A stretch of DNA of 10,869 bases, from assembly GCA_026989475.1 (NCBI GenBank), contig JALSJG010000232.1, positions 1-10,869 of the forward strand, written 5' to 3'. The notes beneath the pieces are model-generated. The model was not told the DNA's origin. It saw only the letters and a program-made list of their open reading frames with translations, and ran no database searches. The position numbers and the translations under genes are program-made. This document shows, one piece after another, positions 6,637-10,869 of the stretch. The first letter of the stretch is position 1. The number at the start of each line of letters is the position of its first letter. Origin of the DNA: Thermaceae bacterium. Lineage in GTDB: Bacteria; Deinococcota; Deinococci; Deinococcales; Marinithermaceae.

Positions 6637-8367
6637 ATGAGAAGGAAAATTGGCATTCTGGCGACGCTTTCGCTCCTGCTCGGGGTCGCCCTGGCGGCGG
6701 TTCCGAAGGACACCTACGTCTACATGACCTTCGGCGACATCGACACCCTCGACCCCGCGCAGGCCTACGACACCGCCTCGCTGCACATCATCGAGAACGT
6801 CTACGAGACCCTTTACACCTACAAGAAGGACTCCCTCACCGAGTACGAGCCGCTGCTCGCCACCAGCTACGAGATCAAGGACGGCGGCAAGACCTACATC
6901 TTCCACCTCCGCAAAGGGGTTCAGTTCCACTCCGGCAACCCGATGACCTGCCGGGACGCCGAGTACTCGTTCGAGCGCATCCTGGTGACGAACCCCGGCG
7001 ACGGGCCCGGATGGTTCTTCGCCGAGAGCCTGATCGGCTACGACTCGAACGCAAAGAGCGCCCTCGGCGAGAACGCCTCGCAGGAGGCGTACGACCAGTA
7101 CTGGGAGCTCATCGACAAGAGCGTCGAGTGCGACGACCTCTACACCCTCCGCTTCACCCTGGTGAAGCCCGACCCCAGCTTCTTTGCCAAGCTGCTCTAC
7201 GCCGGCGCCGCGATCATCGACTCCAAGTGGGCGATTCAAAACGGCGAGTGGAGCGGCACCAAGAAGGACTGGCTCGACTGGGCGGGCAAGGACCTCCGCC
7301 AGGGCTTCCTCCACAAAAACATGTCGGGCACCGGCCCCTACAAGCTCGTCAAGTGGGACGGCGAGAACGTGGTGGCCGAGGCCTTCGACAAGTACTGGGG
7401 CGAAAAGCCCAAGATCAAGCGGGTGCTCGTTCAGATCGTCAAGGAGCAGGCCACCCGGCTTGAGGCCCTAAAGCGCGGCGACGCCGACCGGGTGACGGTG
7501 AACGACTGGGCCACGGTCGAGTCGCAGGTGCGGGGCCTGCCCGGGGTGAAGGTCTGGAGCGACCCGAACTGGGCGCCCGCCGGGGCCGGGGTGATCTTCT
7601 TCAACTTCAAGGTCGAGGGCGAGGACAACCCCTACATCGGCAAGAACACGCCGCGCGACCTCTTCAGCGACCTCAACGTCCGCAGGGCGTTCGCCCACCT
7701 GGTGGACCAGGAAGCGTTGATCGAGGAGATCTTCCTGGGCCACGGCGTCAAGCTCACCATGGCCCTGCCGCCCTCGTTCCTCGGCTACGACCCCACCATC
7801 CCGATCTACGAGTTCGACCCCGACAAGGCCGAGGCCTACTTTAAGAAGGCCTTCGGCGGCAAGCTCTGGGACGAGGGGTTTGAGATCACCATCACCTACA
7901 ACCAGGGCAACACCTTCCGCCAGACCATCGCCGAGATGCTGAAGGCCAACGTCGAGGCGATCAACCCCAAGTTCAGGGTCAACGTACGCGGCCTGCAGTG
8001 GCCCGACTACCTGCGGAGCGCCCGGAACAAACTTCTGCCCATCTGGCCGCTCGGCTGGATCGCCGACTACGCCGACCCCGACAACTTCATCCACCCCTTC
8101 TACCACTCGAAGGGCGCGCTCGCGAAGCGGCAGAACCTGAAGATCCCCGAGCTCGATCGTCTGATCGAGGAGGCCCGGGCCACCGTGGATCCCGAGAAGC
8201 GGGCCGAGATCTACAAGAAGATCGGGCGGCTCGCCCACGACCTGGCAGTGAACGTGCCGCTGCCCTCGCAGTCGCCCTTCATCGTCACCCGGGACAACTT
8301 AAAGGGCGTCTACTACAACCCAATGCGCTCAGGGACCTTCCTCTGGAAGGACATCTACAAGGAGTAA
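6637..8367 (+). CDS. ABC transporter substrate-binding protein, family 5 (DppA-like), binding protein 2
   Basis: This 576-residue exported binding protein is closer to classical DppA than binding protein 1. The signal peptide is residues 1-20 or so (MRRK, hydrophobic core, cut near ALA-AVP) with no lipobox cysteine. Family marks include FGDIDTLDPAQAYDTAS (32-48), YEPLLATSYEIKDGGKTY (70-87), LRKGVQFHSGNPMTCRDA (91-108), GTGPYKLVKW (231-240), LNVRRAFAHLVDQ (346-358) and a C-terminal GWIADYADPDNFIHPFY (473-489). The last is the usual hinge-region signature of the DppA group. Cys105 and Cys165 are the only cysteines and may be paired. It follows permease C2 by 60 bases with its own promoter and ends at a strong terminator. 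By position it probably serves B2/C2, but sharing with B1/C1 is possible. The ligand is not readable. Confidence 0.92.
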   Translation: MRRKIGILATLSLLLGVALAAVPKDTYVYMTFGDIDTLDPAQAYDTASLHIIENVYETLYTYKKDSLTEYEPLLATSYEIKDGGKTYIFHLRKGVQFHSGNPMTCRDAEYSFERILVTNPGDGPGWFFAESLIGYDSNAKSALGENASQEAYDQYWELIDKSVECDDLYTLRFTLVKPDPSFFAKLLYAGAAIIDSKWAIQNGEWSGTKKDWLDWAGKDLRQGFLHKNMSGTGPYKLVKWDGENVVAEAFDKYWGEKPKIKRVLVQIVKEQATRLEALKRGDADRVTVNDWATVESQVRGLPGVKVWSDPNWAPAGAGVIFFNFKVEGEDNPYIGKNTPRDLFSDLNVRRAFAHLVDQEALIEEIFLGHGVKLTMALPPSFLGYDPTIPIYEFDPDKAEAYFKKAFGGKLWDEGFEITITYNQGNTFRQTIAEMLKANVEAINPKFRVNVRGLQWPDYLRSARNKLLPIWPLGWIADYADPDNFIHPFYHSKGALAKRQNLKIPELDRLIEEARATVDPEKRAEIYKKIGRLAHDLAVNVPLPSQSPFIVTRDNLKGVYYNPMRSGTFLWKDIYKE

Positions 8368-8386
8368 GGGCGAAAAGGCCCGCTTG

Positions 8387-8415
8387 CCCCGGGGCCCTAA
8401 GGCCCCGGGGTTTTT
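8387..8415 (+). terminator. Rho-independent terminator after binding protein 2
   Basis: A perfect 10-bp stem of G/C pairs (8387-8396 CCCCGGGGCC with 8401-8410 GGCCCCGGGG) has a CTAA loop and is followed directly by TTTTT. It closes the transporter block. Its T-run overlaps the stop codon of the convergent trmB (8414-8416). On the opposite strand there is no adjacent T-run, so it looks one-directional. Confidence 0.9.
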
Positions 8416-9364
8416 AGTAAGAGCGCTTTTGGAGCTTCAGACCCATGGCGGCGAGCCAGTCGACCAGATATCCCACCGCGTGCCGCACCCCGGGGGTGAC
8501 GAGGGGGTCGCCGAAGCGCTTGAGCCCGGCGTAGAGGCCGTGGGCGCTCGGGCGGAGCTCGAGGAGGAGTTCTTGGATGAGCTCGAGCTCAGGCTCCTCC
8601 ACCCGCAAAAGGAAGTAGTACCCCTCGGGAAGGCGCCGGGTGAGCTCGAGAAAGATCGCGTGCCCGCCGGGGAAGGCGTGGACCTTCTTTTCGAAGTCCC
8701 GGATCTCGGGAAGCGGGCCTTCGAGGATCGCGTGGGGCATCTCGTCCTCCTTTCGAAGCGGCGGAAAGGCCTCGCGGGCCTCGGCCGCCTTGGCAAAGAC
8801 CGCGTGATAGAACCGGCGACCACGTTTTTTCCATTTCTCGGCGTACTTGGTGGTAAGCACCTCGGGGGGCGGGGGCAGGGTCCGGACCTCGAAAAGGCCG
8901 CTTTTCCTTCCCTCCTCAAGCGCGAAGGCGAAATAGTCGGGGTGGTCCGTGGTCAAGAAAAGCGCGCCCCCATCCGCCAGCCGGGTCGAGAGCAGGCGGA
9001 AAAAGGGCACCTGCAAAAGCCGCCGCCCGGCGTGGCGGCTTTTCGGCCAGGGGTCGGGGAAGTTGACGTAGACCCGGGAAAGGGCCCGGGGGGGTACCAG
9101 GTTTCGAAGGGCGAACCCGGCCATCCCCTTAAAGAGCCGGACCGGCTCGACCCCCTCGCGGCGAAGCCGCCGGAGCGCCCGCACCACGCTGGCCCCGGCA
9201 GCCTCGACCCCGAGGAGGTTCCACTCGGGGTGCGCTCGGGCGAGGGTGACCAGAAACCGCCCGTCCCCGAAACCGATCTCGAGCACAAGCGGCCCCTCCC
9301 GCCCGAAGGTGGCGGCGGGGTCGATGGGAAAGCGGAGCTCGGCGAAGCGAAGCAGACGCGCCAT
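8414..9364 (-). CDS. trmB: tRNA (guanine-N7-)-methyltransferase with C-terminal extension
   Basis: This S-adenosylmethionine-dependent enzyme makes m7G46 in the variable loop of tRNA. The protein has 316 residues. The AdoMet-binding motif LEIGFGDGRF is at 28-37, followed by the acidic LGVEAAG (51-57). The TrmB hallmark VYVNFPDPWPKSRH is at 98-111, with the catalytic-site Asp104 and Pro105. LFLTTDHPDY (135-144) and the TxYxxKW element TTKYAEKW (171-178) follow. About 110 residues beyond the core (from about 205) form a C-terminal domain. Long C-terminal regions are described for TrmB of thermophiles such as Aquifex, and normal bacterial TrmB is about 210-240 residues. The ATG at 9364 gives the family start, while upstream in-frame codons read into low-complexity Arg/Pro sequence that overlaps the divergent gene. 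A possible internal start at 8740 is listed separately. Confidence 0.93.
   Translation of the reverse strand: MARLLRFAELRFPIDPAATFGREGPLVLEIGFGDGRFLVTLARAHPEWNLLGVEAAGASVVRALRRLRREGVEPVRLFKGMAGFALRNLVPPRALSRVYVNFPDPWPKSRHAGRRLLQVPFFRLLSTRLADGGALFLTTDHPDYFAFALEEGRKSGLFEVRTLPPPPEVLTTKYAEKWKKRGRRFYHAVFAKAAEAREAFPPLRKEDEMPHAILEGPLPEIRDFEKKVHAFPGGHAIFLELTRRLPEGYYFLLRVEEPELELIQELLLELRPSAHGLYAGLKRFGDPLVTPGVRHAVGYLVDWLAAMGLKLQKRSY
8738..8751 (-). promoter_or_regulatory. Internal Shine-Dalgarno plus in-frame ATG inside trmB
   Basis: On the minus strand AGGAGG (8751-8746, within AAAGGAGGAC) lies five bases before an ATG (8740-8738) that is in frame and codes Met209. Translation from here would give a separate 108-residue protein equal to the C-terminal domain (MPHAILEGPLPEI...LQKRSY). 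It is a better ribosome-binding site than the one before the main start. The bases also code the charged linker RKEDE, so chance remains possible. Confidence 0.4.
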
Positions 9365-9372
9365 GCGTCCTG

Positions 9373-9378
9373 TAGCAT
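9373..9378 (+). promoter_or_regulatory. -10 box TAGCAT for the PF04020 membrane protein gene (leaderless)
   Basis: TAGCAT matches TANNNT and ends six bases before the ATG at 9385, so transcription would begin at the start codon itself. No Shine-Dalgarno is present. This spacing is the known arrangement of leaderless genes in Deinococcota. Confidence 0.45.
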
Positions 9379-9379
9379 A
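9374..9379 (-). promoter_or_regulatory. -10 box TATGCT for trmB, overlapping the divergent -10
   Basis: Read on the minus strand, TATGCT also fits TANNNT and ends nine bases before the trmB ATG at 9364. This predicts a leader of about three bases. It shares five base pairs with the opposite-strand box at 9373-9378, so the two promoters cannot both be occupied at once. Confidence 0.4.
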
Positions 9380-9384
9380 CCGGC

Positions 9385-9738
9385 ATGCGGGCGCTCCTTT
9401 TGCGCTGGCTCGTGAACACGCTCGCCCTTTGGGTGGTGAGCGAGCTCTACGCGGGCGTCTACTTCGCACCCGAAAGCGGTCTCGACGACTACCTGGTGGC
9501 GGGGCTGGTGCTCGGCCTGGCAAACGCCCTCATCCGCCCCGTTTTGCTCCTCCTGACCCTTCCTTTCAACCTCCTGACGCTCGGGCTTTTCACCCTGGTG
9601 GTGAACGCCCTCGTGCTCTGGCTCGTGGCCTTCGCCACCGCGCTCGAGGTCCGGGGCTTTACCGGCGCCCTCATCGGCGCCCTTCTCCTCGCGCTCGTCT
9701 CCTTCGCCCTTAACCTCCTTATCAAGGAGGACGCGTAG
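9385..9738 (+). CDS. Small four-helix membrane protein, PF04020 (phage_holin_4_2 / YvlD-like) family
   Basis: This 117-residue integral membrane protein has four hydrophobic segments, near 4-24, 36-58, 62-86 and 92-112. The central signature GLANALIRPVLLLLTLPFNL (44-63), followed by LTLGLFTLVVNAL, is the hallmark of the PF04020 family. That family is widespread in bacterial chromosomes and named for similarity to mycobacteriophage holins, but most members are not phage genes and their function is unclear. No phage genes are seen nearby, so a lysis role is not supported. It is divergent from trmB across 20 bp and followed after 12 bases by the YwiC-like gene, with which it is probably co-transcribed. 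It ends with KEDA after a last helix. Confidence 0.85.
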   Translation: MRALLLRWLVNTLALWVVSELYAGVYFAPESGLDDYLVAGLVLGLANALIRPVLLLLTLPFNLLTLGLFTLVVNALVLWLVAFATALEVRGFTGALIGALLLALVSFALNLLIKEDA

Positions 9739-9750
9739 GCTAAAGGCGCC

Positions 9751-10542
9751 ATGGCCACGCGTTCGCCCGCCCTCCTGCGCAGCGTCGCCCTGCCCGCCGA
9801 GCACGGCGGCTGGGGCTTCACCCTCGAGCCCATCCTGCTCGGCCTCGCCCTCGCCCCGAGCCTGGCCGGGCTCGGGGTGGGCGTGATGGGGCTTTTCGCC
9901 TTCCTCGCCCACCACCCGGTCAAGCTCACGCTCTCCGACCTGCGCCGGGGCCACCGCTACCCCCGCACCCTGCTCGCCCTCAAGGTGGGAGGGTTTTACG
10001 TGCTGCTTTCAAGCCTAGGCCTCGCCCTCGCCCTTTTAAGCGCCAAGGCGCCCTTTCTCCTGCCGCTATTCCTCGGGCTTCCGATGGCGTTTTTGAAGGT
10101 CGGGCTCGACGCCGCCGGACGCGGCCGGAGCTTCGTCGGCGAGATGGCCGGGGCGCTCGGGGCCGCCACCCTGGCCCCGGCGGCGGTGCTCGCGGGGGGC
10201 GGGAGCCCGGAGTGGGCGCTTGGGGGCTGGCTCGTGCTCGCGCTCCGGGCGCTGGTCTCGATCCGCTACGCCCGGGCGGCGGTGCGCCGGGCACGGGGGC
10301 TTCCGGTGAGCCTGGCCTCGATGGCCGCCACCGGCGTCCTCGGCACCCTGCTCGCCGTGCTCTTCGCCTGGCAGGGCTGGATCCCCTGGCTGGGCGCGGC
10401 GGCGATCGCGGCGCTCTCGGTCTACGCCCTCTTCATGCTCCGCCGGCCCCCGATTCCCGCCCGGAAGGTGGGCTGGGGCCAGATGTTCTGGGGCTGGGCC
10501 ACGGTTCTGCTGGTCGCGGCCGGCTACCGACTCGGGCTTTAG
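9751..10542 (+). CDS. YwiC-like family integral membrane protein
   Basis: This 263-residue polytopic membrane protein carries the YwiC-like (PF14256) N-terminal signature LPAEHGGWGFTLEPILLGL (14-32). It then has FLAHHPVKLTLSDLRRGHRYPRT (51-73), the conserved cytoplasmic-type loop of the family. About eight hydrophobic segments can be counted, roughly at 25-42, 43-56, 78-97, 101-116, 131-150, 156-172, 192-208 and 212-230, with a last one at 246-262. The family resembles UbiA prenyltransferases in general shape, but no DDxxD-type motif is visible and the biochemical role is unknown. AAGG four bases before the ATG is a weak ribosome site. The gene follows the PF04020 gene by 12 bases. Its stop overlaps by four bases the stop of a convergent minus-strand remnant, with no terminator. 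Confidence 0.82.
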   Translation: MATRSPALLRSVALPAEHGGWGFTLEPILLGLALAPSLAGLGVGVMGLFAFLAHHPVKLTLSDLRRGHRYPRTLLALKVGGFYVLLSSLGLALALLSAKAPFLLPLFLGLPMAFLKVGLDAAGRGRSFVGEMAGALGAATLAPAAVLAGGGSPEWALGGWLVLALRALVSIRYARAAVRRARGLPVSLASMAATGVLGTLLAVLFAWQGWIPWLGAAAIAALSVYALFMLRRPPIPARKVGWGQMFWGWATVLLVAAGYRLGL

Positions 10543-10622
10543 AAGGTGAGCACCCGGTAGCCCTCGGCCTGGTAGCCGACCAGGCCGGGGTGGCCCTCGT
10601 ACGGGTCGAGGAGGGTCTGCCC
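10539..10622 (-). pseudogene. GC-rich C-terminal remnant of an unidentified minus-strand gene
   Basis: On the minus strand a 27-codon stretch, GQTLLDPYEGHPGLVGYQ followed by AEGYRVLTF, ends in TAA (10541-10539). It has the high G+C (about 75%) and third-position bias of the native genes, so it looks like a true C-terminus. Upstream in this frame the DNA turns into low-GC sequence and meets a stop at 10670-10668, with no good start. The rest of the gene is missing, apparently replaced at about 10623. The protein is not recognised. The stretch reads opposite the end of the YwiC-like gene and overlaps its stop codon. Confidence 0.5.
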
Positions 10623-10623
10623 C

Positions 10624-10869
10624 AAATAGGATGGCAACACTGGATTCACACAGGCGCCGTAGCGTAGTTAAGCCCATTGCAGGCGCTGTGCTTAAAGCAT
10701 CGAGGAAATCAAGTTGCCTCGCCCAAAGGGGGCTTGTGCCCTTGAGCCGTTCTGCATCCAATACAAGATTGTTTTCAGGTTGCTTGAGTACATCAACAAT
10801 ATCCTCAACAGTGTGTGCGCCGTCCAAAAGCCGTAGTACCACTTCCACTTCCGGTGATGCCTCAAAGGT
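10624..10869 (-). pseudogene. Truncated ThiF-like / TOMM cyclodehydratase partner (C-protein) fragment
   Basis: The minus-strand frame entering at 10869 is open through this low-GC stretch (about 52% G+C against about 75% just to its left). It starts outside the window. It shows VVLRLLDGAHTVEDIVDVL (about residues 9-27 of the visible part), like the peptide-binding PqqD/leader-recognition domains. It then has LWARQLDFLDAL and LRRLCESSVAIL, which match the xRQLxFF...QxRLxxSxVxIxG entry into the E1/ThiF fold of azole-forming peptide (TOMM) cyclodehydratase C-proteins. The GxGxxG nucleotide site that should follow VAIL is absent. At that point the sequence changes to GC-rich DNA and the frame continues only as a meaningless shadow with no nearby stop. 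It is most likely a broken gene end at a rearrangement or transfer boundary. Family assignment is by motif only and is moderate at best. Confidence 0.4.

Noticed and set aside
8384..9415. A 343-codon plus-strand open frame opposite trmB
   Set aside because: The minus strand carries clear TrmB motifs. The plus-strand product has no recognisable pattern and begins inside the terminator region.
9365..9523. A 53-residue N-terminal extension of trmB
   Set aside because: It is Arg/Pro-rich shadow sequence of the divergent membrane protein gene and precedes the family-standard start at 9364.
9385..9738. Phage holin, suggesting a prophage
   Set aside because: PF04020 proteins are common chromosomal genes and no other phage-like gene is visible in the window.
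10066..10848. A 260-codon minus-strand open frame across the right-hand junction
   Set aside because: Only its first part (up to about 10624) has protein-like sequence. The rest is a shadow of the YwiC-like gene, rich in Arg, Gly and Pro.
1..10869. CRISPR arrays, tRNA or rRNA genes, insertion sequences
   Set aside because: No spaced direct repeats, cloverleaf-like sequence, rRNA-like stretch, transposase motifs or terminal inverted repeats were recognised by eye.

Overview
The window is high-GC bacterial DNA (roughly two-thirds G+C over most of its length). It looks like a member of the Thermales branch of Deinococcota (Thermus/Oceanithermus/Marinithermus-like). That placement is inferred, not proven. 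It rests on the strong G/C third-position bias, a TrmB with a long C-terminal extension of the kind known in thermophiles, and several TANNNT -10 boxes placed so close to start codons that the mRNAs would be leaderless or nearly so.

Layout. Positions 1-159 hold the 3' end of an enolase-superfamily gene. A six-gene, same-strand block of peptide/nickel-type ABC transporter parts follows (199-8367): binding protein 1, permease B1, permease C1, permease B2, permease C2, binding protein 2. No ATP-binding subunit is present, so ATPases must be encoded elsewhere. A perfect 10-bp hairpin terminator (2089-2119) lies between binding protein 1 and the permeases, followed at once by an extended -10 element for the permeases. 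Binding protein 2 has its own extended -10 promoter and ribosome binding site, and ends in a second strong terminator (8387-8415). The block therefore looks like three transcription units that let the two binding proteins be made in different amounts from the membrane parts.

The minus-strand gene trmB (8414-9364) makes m7G46 in tRNA and converges on the transporter block. It is divergent from a small membrane protein gene (PF04020 type, 9385-9738) across only 20 bp that carry overlapping -10 boxes. A YwiC-like membrane protein gene follows (9751-10542).

The last 330 bases are a broken region. On the minus strand, a GC-rich 27-codon C-terminal remnant (10539-10622) abuts a much lower-GC reading frame (about 52% G+C, 10624-10869). 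That frame resembles the leader-binding plus ThiF-like start of an azole-peptide (TOMM) cyclodehydratase partner protein, cut off where its nucleotide-binding glycine motif should begin. This is either a rearrangement/transfer junction or an assembly chimera.

The most noteworthy items are permease C1, which carries about 139 extra residues with four predicted membrane segments; the doubled permease array; the in-frame internal Shine-Dalgarno plus ATG in trmB before its C-terminal domain; and the ThiF-like fragment at the right edge.
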